Below, piece after piece: positions 7,591 through 13,436 of a DNA stretch of 21,148 bases (position 1 is the stretch's first letter; every line of letters begins with the position of its first letter). Source of the stretch: an uncultured Collinsella sp. GTDB taxonomy: Bacteria > Actinomycetota > Coriobacteriia > Coriobacteriales > Coriobacteriaceae. Location of the stretch: the NCBI GenBank assembly GCA_902492545.1, contig CABULX010000026.1, positions 1 through 21,148 on the forward strand. Reading direction: 5' to 3'. The notes beneath the pieces are model-generated. The model was not told the origin of the DNA and did not search any database. It saw only the letters and a list, made by a program, of their open reading frames with translations. The position numbers and the translations under genes were made by a program.

Positions 7591-7623
7591 AGGGCCGCGA
7601 CGCCATATAGGTGTCGCGGCCCT
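7591..7623 (+). terminator. Terminator of the sugar operon
   Basis: AGGGCCGCGAC (7591-7601) pairs perfectly with GTCGCGGCCCT (7613-7623), 11 bp with an 11-nt loop, preceded by an A-rich stretch and followed by GTTTGCGTTT. It ends the operon 42 bp after the EIIA stop. The first dispersed-element copy starts 8 nt further on. Confidence 0.75.
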
Positions 7624-7630
7624 GTTTGCG

Positions 7631-7682
7631 TTTCCCCAGATAAAACCTGCCAAAACAAACCTATCCCTTTTTGGCAGGCTAA
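7631..7682 (+). repeat. Dispersed intergenic element, copy 1
   Basis: One of four ~52-bp copies with the shared core CCCAGATAAAACCTGCCAAA, then AACCTRTCCC and a right arm TTTGGCAGGYT. In this copy CCTGCCAAAA (7646-7655) pairs perfectly with TTTTGGCAGG (7669-7678) over a 13-nt loop. It follows the operon terminator hairpin immediately. Other copies are at 8106, 11209 (inverted) and 13385. Confidence 0.85.
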
Positions 7683-7751
7683 TCGTGAGTTATTTCACCG
7701 CAACTTAGGGCACGGTTAGGAAGTGTGCACCTTAAAGAGTGGAGCCCTTGA

Positions 7752-7922
7752 TTAGAGAGGTCGCGCTCATCTCTCTAAATGTCTCTCTAAAGAGAAGGTT
7801 GGTTAGAGAGATAGCATTAGGCAATCTAGCAGCGAATTCGATACATCTCTCTTAATGTCTCTCTAAAACAAGGCGCTTATCTCTCTAAAGTTAGAGAGAT
7901 AAGCGCCTTGTTTTAGAGAGAC
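7752..7922. repeat. Phased array of the decamer RTCTCTCTAA
   Basis: Nine copies of a 10-bp motif in both orientations: 7752 (reverse, one mismatch), 7769, 7781, 7803 (reverse), 7845 (variant with an extra T), 7857, 7879, 7891 (reverse) and 7913 (reverse). From 7769 on, the gaps between motifs are 2, 12, 32, 2, 12, 2 and 12 bp, so start-to-start distances are 12, 22 or 42, near whole helical turns. The array lies in a gap where the two flanking genes both end, so it is not an obvious promoter operator. No ORF was recognised. The last four motifs build the palindrome at 7857-7922. Confidence 0.9.
7857..7922. repeat. Perfect 66-bp palindrome
   Basis: Two 32-bp arms (7857-7888 and 7891-7922) are exact reverse complements around a 2-bp centre AG. 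Each arm is decamer, 12-bp spacer containing AACAAGGCGCTT, decamer. I checked it base by base. As DNA it could extrude a cruciform; as RNA it would be a near-continuous 30-bp hairpin. No T-run follows on either side, so it is not a plain terminator. Confidence 0.95.
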
Positions 7923-7938
7923 GGAATGCCAAAATTCG

Positions 7939-8008
7939 TCCGTCAGCTACCATCTGCCAAAAATGACGGATAAAGGGCTCATCGAAGTAATGGGTTCATC
8001 GACGAGCC
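7939..8008. repeat. Two further inverted repeats in the convergent gap
   Basis: TCCGTCA (7939-7945) pairs with TGACGGA (7964-7970). GGCTCATCGA (from 7976) pairs with TCGACGAGCC (to about 8008) with one mismatch. Neither has a T-run. They extend the hairpin-rich character of the gap to nearly its full length. Confidence 0.4.
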
Positions 8009-8047
8009 GCAACCGCCGCTATCGGAAGAAGTAGATGCAGCCGAATT

Positions 8048-8090
8048 GCCCCTCTATTGTCTCTCGAAGTTTGATGGGTGCTAGAGGGGC
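8048..8090 (+). repeat. Hairpin preceding element copy 2
   Basis: GCCCCTCTA (8048-8056) and TAGAGGGGC (8082-8090) form a perfect 9-bp stem with a 25-nt loop. It sits 15 nt upstream of dispersed-element copy 2, repeating the hairpin-then-element layout of the other copies although its arms are unrelated in sequence. Confidence 0.5.
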
Positions 8091-8105
8091 GACTGCCTCG
8101 CGATA

Positions 8106-8158
8106 TTTTCCCAAGATAAAACCTGCCAAAACAAACCTGTCCCTTATTGACAGGTCAG
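8106..8158 (+). repeat. Dispersed intergenic element, copy 2
   Basis: It carries the same core as copy 1 (CAAGATAAAACCTGCCAAAA) but the right arm is ATTGACAGGT. This arm pairs imperfectly with the first arm, and perfectly with the middle segment instead: ACCTGTC (8135-8141) with GACAGGT (8149-8155). The copy therefore switches hairpin partner. It lies between the decamer array and the 3' end of larE. Confidence 0.8.
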
Positions 8159-8212
8159 TTAACGCAGTCCAGGTTGAGCATATGTGCCCGGAGCCCGCGC
8201 AGCGCCGAGCAG

Positions 8213-8237
8213 TTACGCCGTTTGTAAAACGGCGTAA
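8213..8237 (-). terminator. Hairpin directly after larE
   Basis: TTACGCCGTTT (8213-8223) and AAACGGCGTAA (8227-8237) form an 11-bp stem with a 3-nt loop, starting 1 nt after the larE stop. There is no T-run on the minus strand, so it may stabilise the 3' end more than terminate. Confidence 0.5.
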
Positions 8238-8238
8238 T

Positions 8239-9117
8239 CTAAAGGTTCATGTTGCCGTGGATGTAGGGGGTGACCTCGGGGGAGATATGGTCGCAGCCCA
8301 GCTCGCGCAGCGCGGACTCGATAACGGCGGGCAGCGGGGTTTTGCCCTCGGCATCGACGGCGTTGCCACCGAGGGCAGCAATCTTGGCGACATCTGCGGG
8401 TGCGGCCTCGATATGCATGCAGCCGCCGATCAAGCGCGCGCGTACCTGTGCCAGATCAAGATTGTGCAGGTAATCCTCGCAGGCGCGGATTAAATCGACC
8501 TTCTCGCGCGTAAGCTCCTCGCCCGTGGGGACGCGGGTGGCAAGACATGCTCCCGCCGGCAGGTTCCAAACGGGATAGCCCCATGCGCGCAGCAGCTCGC
8601 GCTCTTCGTCCTTGGTAAAGCCGACCTCCATAAGGGGTGAGCGTACGCCGAGCTCTTCTGCCGCACGCATGCCGGGGCGGTAGTCACCGCGATCGCTTGC
8701 ATTGCTGCCATCGATGACGGTGGGAAAGCCGAGCGACTTGGCGTGGTTGACGATGGCGGTAAAGCCAGCGTGCTTGCAGTGGTAGCAGCGATTGGCATCG
8801 TTGCAGGCTACTTGGGGGAGCTGCAGCTGATCGACCGAAAGATTGAGCACGGGGAGCTTAAAATGCGCCCCTTCATTGGCTTGTCCATCAACGGACCGCT
8901 CAAACGAGGCCTGTTCGGGCGTGCCGATGAGCGGCGTGGTGAGATGGACGAGGAGGGTATTGGTAGGCATGATGCGGGCGCATACGGCGGCCAAAAAGCT
9001 GCTGTCGACGCCACCGGAAAACCCGATAGCCACGCGCCCGTATGCCAAAAGCAGCTGCTCGAGCGCCGATAGCTTGTCTTGAAGCTCCTCTGCGGGTGCC
9101 GTGGTGTCTAAAATCAT
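8239..9117 (-). CDS. larE: LarE-type sulfur transferase for the nickel-pincer nucleotide cofactor
   Basis: A 292-aa PP-loop ATPase. The SGGVDSS loop is at 34-40, followed by CYHCKHAGF (111-119), DGSNASDRGDYRPG (137-149) and LPAGACLATRVPTGE (187-200). LarE supplies sulfur to the carboxylated pyridinium precursor of the cofactor used by lactate racemase and relatives. Lactobacillus plantarum LarE sacrifices one cysteine (Cys176), matched here by Cys191. This protein also has Cys111 and Cys114, the three-cysteine pattern that binds a [4Fe-4S] cluster in Thermotoga-type LarE. The ATG at 9117 has AAGGA about 8 nt upstream. No larA, larB or larC lies in the window. It is divergent from the HAD gene; TATAGT at 9152-9157 (minus) may be its -10. 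Confidence 0.9.
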   Translation of the reverse strand: MILDTTAPAEELQDKLSALEQLLLAYGRVAIGFSGGVDSSFLAAVCARIMPTNTLLVHLTTPLIGTPEQASFERSVDGQANEGAHFKLPVLNLSVDQLQLPQVACNDANRCYHCKHAGFTAIVNHAKSLGFPTVIDGSNASDRGDYRPGMRAAEELGVRSPLMEVGFTKDEERELLRAWGYPVWNLPAGACLATRVPTGEELTREKVDLIRACEDYLHNLDLAQVRARLIGGCMHIEAAPADVAKIAALGGNAVDAEGKTPLPAVIESALRELGCDHISPEVTPYIHGNMNL

Positions 9118-9284
9118 GAAACGATCCTTACCATTGAGTACTCGGTCGAAAACTATAATCCTAATGCGTTACTTGCCATAAGTCTTCTATCTATGTAACG
9201 AAAGTGCAATATGCTATATACGTTATATACAAGTTTGTAAAGTGCGGTAGAGTGACAGTAACACAATCCGGTGAGGGGGCCGAT

Positions 9285-9935
9285 ATGATCAAGGCTGTTA
9301 TTTTTGACATGGACGGAACGCTGGTCGATACCGAGCGTTTGGGGATTAAGGCCTGGAAGGCAGGCGCCGCTGAGCTGGGGCTCGCGATTGATGAAGCGCT
9401 GATCCATCAGTTTATCGGCCGCACGCTGCCCGATGTTATGGACATCCTCGATAAGCATTATGGCAGCCACGAAACCACCGAGGCGATCTATCGTCGCCAC
9501 AAGGAGATTCGCGACGAGATGGTCAAGACCGAACTGGAACTTAAGGCCGGCGCCGCCGAGTGCCTAGACGAGCTGCTAGCTGCGGGCTATCACGTGGGCC
9601 TAGCGACGTCGTCGCGCCTCGTTACGGCCGAGCGCAACCTTAAGATGGTCGGTCTTTTTGACAAGTTTGAAACGGTAACGTGTGGCGAGGACGTCGTGCA
9701 CGGCAAGCCCGACCCCGAGATGTATCTGCTCGCCTGCGAGCGTGCGGGCTTTGCCCCCGAGGAGTGCGCCGTGGTCGAGGATTCGCGCAATGGTTGCGTC
9801 TCGGGCATCACGGCCGGCTGCCACGTCTTTGCCGTCCCCGATATTGTGCCGCTGCCGCAGGACGTGGTGGATGGCTGCGAGGCCGTGCTCGATACGTTGT
9901 TCGACCTGGCGGCGGCAATCAAGACTGTGCGCTAG
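9285..9935 (+). CDS. HAD-superfamily phosphatase, beta-phosphoglucomutase-like
   Basis: A 216-aa HAD subfamily IA hydrolase. All four motifs are visible: FDMDGTLVD (Asp8 nucleophile, Asp10 acid/base), TSSR (108-111), GKPDPEMY with Lys141, and VVEDSRNG with Glu165 and Asp166. The helical cap (about 18-85) is of the beta-phosphoglucomutase/phosphatase kind. Members hydrolyse or isomerise sugar phosphates; the exact substrate cannot be read. The ATG at 9285 follows GAGGGGG; the open frame further upstream crosses an AT-rich promoter-like stretch (TATATAC repeats at 9215-9230) and lacks family features. Divergent from larE and convergent with the second lacI. Confidence 0.9.
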   Translation: MIKAVIFDMDGTLVDTERLGIKAWKAGAAELGLAIDEALIHQFIGRTLPDVMDILDKHYGSHETTEAIYRRHKEIRDEMVKTELELKAGAAECLDELLAAGYHVGLATSSRLVTAERNLKMVGLFDKFETVTCGEDVVHGKPDPEMYLLACERAGFAPEECAVVEDSRNGCVSGITAGCHVFAVPDIVPLPQDVVDGCEAVLDTLFDLAAAIKTVR

Positions 9936-9973
9936 AAAATTGCGGCGTTGAAACGAGCGATTGCTCACGTTTG

Positions 9974-10023
9974 CGCTTAAGCAAAAGGGGTCCGGCAATG
10001 GTCGGGCCCCTTTTGCTTAAGCG
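9974..10023. terminator. Bidirectional terminator between HAD gene and lacI 2
   Basis: CGCTTAAGCAAAAGGGG (9974-9990) pairs perfectly with CCCCTTTTGCTTAAGCG (10007-10023), 17 bp, and the stem continues through CCG/CGG (9992-9994 with 10003-10005). The inner GC stem is flanked by AAAA on one side and TTTT on the other, so it can terminate transcripts from both convergent genes. Confidence 0.85.
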
Positions 10024-10048
10024 ACGACTTAGCATACTCGCGGGCGTG

Positions 10049-11161
10049 CTATAGATACGCACCGAGGTTGATGGCCGTGGCGTCGGTCTGGCTGCTTGCC
10101 TGGGTGCTGGCGCGTTCCAGCAGGAACGGCCGCACGAGTTCTTGGCGGTTGATGTCCTCGATGGCCGTGACCGCGGTGACGGTGCGCGCGGCAGAGCTGA
10201 CGTGGATATGCTTGGTCTTTGTCGGGACCTTGTTCTCGATTTGCTCCATCAGCAGTTGGACACCCTTGCGGCCAATCTCGTAGCCCGGGGGCGCTACCGT
10301 AGTGAGCGGGACCGATCCGCTCCAAGCGAGCGGGTTGCCGTCGCATCCGGCCACGCGTACTTGCCCGGGGACAGAGATGCCCTTGTTGACCAGTGCCGAA
10401 ACGACGCCCGAGGCCAACACATCGGTCAGGCCGACGACAAAATCGGGACGTTCGTCCGCGGGGCGCTCGGCGATTTGGGCACCGATGCCGTAGCCGTCGG
10501 CAGCGGTATTCCATTCGCCGGCGTCGATGACTTCGATCTTGATATCGGGGTGCAGGGCGAGCGCCTTATGAATGCCAAGGACGCGCAGGGTGAGTTGCAT
10601 AAATGCTGCTCGGCCGACGACGACAATATGGTGCGCGCCGCGGGCGATAGCAAGTTCGGCAATGATGCGACCCTGGGCCTCGTTGTCGGCCGCTACGTAG
10701 TAGCCGGGCTCGGAGCAATGGATGTCCAGATGGACGATCGGCACGGGCATCTTGGTCATGGCGGGGTGCCAGTCGGGGGATGCCATGGGCTGAACCATGA
10801 CGCCGGACATCTGGGTGCCCATAAAGTAGCGCAGGTAATGGTCCTCGAGAATATCGTCGTTATCGGCGTTGGCGATGAGCAAGTCGTAGCCGTGCTTGCG
10901 GGCCTCGTTGTGGGCGCCGCTGGCGATTTGGAGCGAAAAGCCGTGATCGAGACGGGGGAGCACCAGGCCAAAGGACTTGGTGGCGCCGCCCGCGAGCTGA
11001 CGGGCGCTTTGGTTGGGCAGGTAGCCAAGGCGATTGATGGTCTCGTTGATGAGCTTGAGGGTCTCGGGGCGCAGCTTTTCGGGGTGGTTGAGCGCGTTGG
11101 AAACCGTGCCCAACGAAACCCCGGCCTCGCGCGCGACGTCGCTGATTTTTACCTTTGCCAT
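10049..11161 (-). CDS. LacI-family transcriptional regulator 2
   Basis: A 370-aa LacI/GalR regulator. Helix-turn-helix KISDVAREAG, VSLGTVSNALNHPEK, hinge GYLPNQSARQLAGG, then a sugar-binding-like domain and a C-terminal extension of about 30 residues (QELVRPFLLERASTQASSQ onward). Start ATG at 11161 follows AAAGGGG; the frame stays open far upstream through the glmS antisense strand, an effect of GC-rich codon use. A pseudo-palindrome with TTGA/TCAA arms centred on CG (11172-11185) overlaps its ribosome-binding region and could be an autoregulatory operator. It is divergent from glmS. Regulon unknown. Confidence 0.9.
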   Translation of the reverse strand: MAKVKISDVAREAGVSLGTVSNALNHPEKLRPETLKLINETINRLGYLPNQSARQLAGGATKSFGLVLPRLDHGFSLQIASGAHNEARKHGYDLLIANADNDDILEDHYLRYFMGTQMSGVMVQPMASPDWHPAMTKMPVPIVHLDIHCSEPGYYVAADNEAQGRIIAELAIARGAHHIVVVGRAAFMQLTLRVLGIHKALALHPDIKIEVIDAGEWNTAADGYGIGAQIAERPADERPDFVVGLTDVLASGVVSALVNKGISVPGQVRVAGCDGNPLAWSGSVPLTTVAPPGYEIGRKGVQLLMEQIENKVPTKTKHIHVSSAARTVTAVTAIEDINRQELVRPFLLERASTQASSQTDATAINLGAYL

Positions 11162-11171
11162 AGCGGCCCCT

Positions 11172-11185
11172 TTGATGCGTTTCAA
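11172..11185. promoter_or_regulatory. Candidate autoregulatory LacI operator
   Basis: TTGATGCGTTTCAA has 4-bp TTGA/TCAA arms placed symmetrically around a central CG (11178-11179), the form used by LacI-family proteins, 11 bp upstream of the lacI 2 start. It is short and could be chance. Confidence 0.25.
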
Positions 11186-11208
11186 GTACAAGCCAGATTG
11201 TAGCATCC

Positions 11209-11260
11209 CAAACCTTCCAAAAAGGGACAGGTTTATTTTGGCAGGTTTTATCTGGGCAAA
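11209..11260 (-). repeat. Dispersed intergenic element, copy 3 (inverted)
   Basis: On the minus strand it reads CCCAGATAAAACCTGCCAAA, then ATAAACCTGTCCC and TTTTTGGAAGGTTT. The terminal arm has one mismatch to the first arm. This is the only copy in the opposite orientation and the only one upstream of a gene: its end is 48 bp before the lacI 2 start. Confidence 0.85.
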
Positions 11261-11276
11261 CGCTATTGCCAGCGCG

Positions 11277-11311
11277 ACCACCACGAAGGGGGCAGGCACC
11301 TTTGTGGTGGT
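11277..11311. repeat. Hairpin next to element copy 3
   Basis: ACCACCACGAA (11277-11287) pairs with TTTGTGGTGGT (11301-11311), 11 bp with one G-U in RNA, loop GGGGGCAGGCACC. Read on the minus strand it comes 16 nt before element copy 3, matching the hairpin-plus-element layout of the other copies. It is not next to a gene end on that strand, so termination is not its obvious job. Confidence 0.5.
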
Positions 11312-11338
11312 TTGGACCGGCTGGACGTGTGTGCATCG

Positions 11339-11364
11339 AGTGGTATCTAAGTTGAGATACCACT
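11339..11364. promoter_or_regulatory. Candidate operator upstream of glmS
   Basis: A perfect 10-bp inverted repeat, AGTGGTATCT (11339-11348) and AGATACCACT (11355-11364), spaced by 6 bp. The half-sites resemble the TGGT...ACCA pattern bound by GntR/HutC-family amino-sugar regulators such as DasR and NagR, but those sites are shorter and have no spacer. A second near-palindrome, CTGGTATATCAG, follows at about 11366. Position suggests control of glmS. Confidence 0.4.
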
Positions 11365-11393
11365 TCTGGTATATCAGCTTGCGTTTGCGTGAG

Positions 11394-11399
11394 TACAAT
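11394..11399 (+). promoter_or_regulatory. Candidate -10 box of glmS
   Basis: TACAAT, 75 bp upstream of the glmS ATG and centred in a small GAGTA/TACTC inverted repeat. No good -35 sequence lies 17 bp upstream, which would fit a regulated promoter. No other promoter-like sequence was seen in the 312-bp lacI-glmS gap. Confidence 0.35.
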
Positions 11400-11473
11400 A
11401 CTCGAACGTTATACGTCTCAGCGCCCCTTGTGCGTGGACGTCTTGCAGTCACGCGAACGAAGGGATTTATCTT

Positions 11474-13321
11474 ATGTGCGGAATCGTCGGCTACACCGGC
11501 TCTGATATTGCAAAGAACATCCTGGTCACGGGCCTCAAGCGTATGGAGTATCGCGGCTATGACTCCTCGGGCGTCGCGCTCGAGGTGGGCGAGGGCGCCG
11601 CGGCGCACCTCGACGTCATCCGCCGCGTGGGCAAGGTCGCGGGTCTGGAGAGCGAGCTTTCCAACATCGACAGCGACGCTACCTGCGGTATCGGCCATAC
11701 CCGTTGGGCCACCCACGGCAAGCCCTCCGTCGTTAACGCTCACCCCCACACCAGCTGCGACGGTCGTATCGCCATCGTCCACAACGGCATCATCGAGAAC
11801 TTCGCCGAGCTGCGCGAAGAGCTGGAGGGCCGCGGCCACCACTTTAAGAGCGAGACCGATACCGAGGTCTTCGCGCATCTGATCGAAGAGGCTTATGCCG
11901 AGACGCACGACCTGATGGCCTCCGTGCGCGAGGCTTGCACCCACGTGGTCGGTGCCTATGGTCTGGCCGCCGTGTGCGCTGACGAGCCCGGCGTGATCGC
12001 CGTGGCCCGCAAGGATTCCCCGATCGTGGTCGGCGTGGGCGAGACCGGCGCCTATGTCGCCTCCGATGTCATCGCGCTCATCGACGCCACCCGCGATGTC
12101 GTGGTGCTCGAGGACGGTCAGTTTGCCAAGCTCACGCCCACAGGCGTCGAGTACACCGACGAGGCCGGCAACGTTATCGAGCCCAAGGTCACCTACATCG
12201 ACTGGGACCTGGACATGGCAGAAAAGGGCGGTTATCCCGACTTTATGCTCAAGGAGATTCACGAGCAGCCGCGCGTCGTGCGCGACACGCTGGTTGGTCG
12301 TATGACGCCGGCCGGCGAGCTCGACATCGACGAGCTGGGCCTTTCGCTCGAGGAACTCAACGACATCGACCGCGTCTACGTGATCGCTTGCGGCACCAGC
12401 TATCATGCTGGCCTCATTGCCAAGAATCTCATTGAGGGCTGGGCTCGCATCCCCACCGAGGTGGAGGCGGCCAGCGAGTTCCGTTATCGCAACCCCATCA
12501 TTACGCCGACGACGCTTGTCGTTGCCGTGTCCCAGTCGGGCGAGACGGCCGATACCCTTGCCGCCATTCGCGACGCGCGCATCAAGGGTGCCAAGGTCTT
12601 CGGCATCACCAACGTGGTGGGCAGCCCCGTGGCGCGTGAGAGCGACGGCGTCATCTACACCAAGGCCAACAAGGAGATCGCGGTCGCCTCGACCAAGAGC
12701 TTCATCGGCCAGGTCGTGAGCCTTACGCTTTTGGCCCTGCTGCTGGCGCAGGTCAAGTACCGCTTGACCACCAAGCAGGCGCGCATGCTGTTCCGCGAGC
12801 TTTCCGATACGGCCGAGCAGATCCAGTGGATTTTGGATACCCAAACCGAGGCCGTTCATGAGGCTGCCCTGCTGTGCAAGGACGCGCAGTCGGCGCTGTT
12901 CGTGGGCCGTGGCATGGGTGCCGCTATTTCCTACGAGGGTGCGCTCAAGCTCAAGGAAGTCAGCTACCTGCACGCCGAGGCATATGCCGCCGGTGAGATG
13001 AAGCATGGCCCCATTGCCCTGATCGACCCGGGCTTCCCTGTCATCGCCGTGGCCACCAAGAGTGCCACCTACGACAAGACCGTGTCGAACCTTATGGAGT
13101 GCAAGGCGCGCGGCGCCAAGGTCATCGTCGTTGCCACCGAGGGCGACGAGGAGATCAACAAAATCGCCGACTGCATTATCCGCGTGCCAGCAGTCCGCGA
13201 CGTGTTCAGCCCCATCACGGCGAGCGTCCCGCTGCAGCTGCTCGCCCGCGAGGTCGCCATCCTGCGCGGCTGCGACGTCGACCAGCCCCGCAACCTGGCA
13301 AAGAGCGTTACCGTGGAGTAG
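11474..13321 (+). CDS. glmS: Glutamine-fructose-6-phosphate aminotransferase (isomerising)
   Basis: A 615-aa enzyme of the usual length that makes glucosamine 6-phosphate from fructose 6-phosphate and glutamine, the first step to UDP-GlcNAc and peptidoglycan. MCGIVGYTG gives the N-terminal nucleophile cysteine after Met removal. GHTRWATHGKPS and VHNGIIENFAEL are glutaminase motifs. The isomerase half has two SIS domains (IACGTSYHAGL and GRGMGAAISYEGALKLKE, then LHAEAYAAGEMKHGPIAL) and ends in the typical NLAKSVTVE. The ATG at 11474 is preceded by AAGGGA. No glmS ribozyme is evident upstream. It is monocistronic, ending in a perfect hairpin terminator. Confidence 0.98.
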   Translation: MCGIVGYTGSDIAKNILVTGLKRMEYRGYDSSGVALEVGEGAAAHLDVIRRVGKVAGLESELSNIDSDATCGIGHTRWATHGKPSVVNAHPHTSCDGRIAIVHNGIIENFAELREELEGRGHHFKSETDTEVFAHLIEEAYAETHDLMASVREACTHVVGAYGLAAVCADEPGVIAVARKDSPIVVGVGETGAYVASDVIALIDATRDVVVLEDGQFAKLTPTGVEYTDEAGNVIEPKVTYIDWDLDMAEKGGYPDFMLKEIHEQPRVVRDTLVGRMTPAGELDIDELGLSLEELNDIDRVYVIACGTSYHAGLIAKNLIEGWARIPTEVEAASEFRYRNPIITPTTLVVAVSQSGETADTLAAIRDARIKGAKVFGITNVVGSPVARESDGVIYTKANKEIAVASTKSFIGQVVSLTLLALLLAQVKYRLTTKQARMLFRELSDTAEQIQWILDTQTEAVHEAALLCKDAQSALFVGRGMGAAISYEGALKLKEVSYLHAEAYAAGEMKHGPIALIDPGFPVIAVATKSATYDKTVSNLMECKARGAKVIVVATEGDEEINKIADCIIRVPAVRDVFSPITASVPLQLLAREVAILRGCDVDQPRNLAKSVTVE

Positions 13322-13344
13322 TTGGTTCCGCCATTCTGGCGACC

Positions 13345-13378
13345 AAGGCCCGGCTCCGTTGCAGCGGAGCCGGGCCTT
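13345..13378 (+). terminator. glmS terminator
   Basis: AAGGCCCGGCTCCG (13345-13358) pairs perfectly with CGGAGCCGGGCCTT (13365-13378), 14 bp with a 6-nt loop, followed by GTTTCATTT. It lies 23 bp after the glmS stop and 6 nt before element copy 4. Confidence 0.85.
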
Positions 13379-13384
13379 GTTTCA

Positions 13385-13436
13385 TTTGCCCAGATAAAAC
13401 CTGCCAAAATGAACCTGTCCCAATTTGGCAGGTTAG
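13385..13436 (+). repeat. Dispersed intergenic element, copy 4
   Basis: GCCCAGATAAAACCTGCC core, then AAAATGAACCTGTCCCAA and TTTGGCAGGTT. Its arms AACCTGCCAAA and TTTGGCAGGTT pair perfectly over 11 bp. The last bases (13433-13435) are also the TAA stop of the minus-strand GntR gene, so the element reaches into a coding end. Confidence 0.85.

Noticed and set aside
7631..7682. Dispersed element as a transposon-derived MITE with target duplications
   Set aside because: I could find no consistent terminal inverted repeats plus flanking direct duplications around the four copies.
7752..7922. CRISPR array
   Set aside because: Repeats are only 10 bp, occur in both orientations and the spacers are 2 to 32 bp and not unique units; no cas gene is near.
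11400..11473. glmS ribozyme in the glmS leader
   Set aside because: The leader after the candidate -10 is short and shows no recognisable ribozyme core; this regulation is typical of Firmicutes.
11162..13006. 615-codon upstream extension of LacI 2 antisense to glmS
   Set aside because: The LacI N-terminus and its Shine-Dalgarno fix the start at 11161; the extension is a GC-bias shadow of glmS.
7631..13436. Apparent conserved peptide (QIKPAK.NLSLFGR) in several small frames
   Set aside because: It is simply the translation of the dispersed DNA element; the variable bases change the amino acids and the stem pairing is what is kept.
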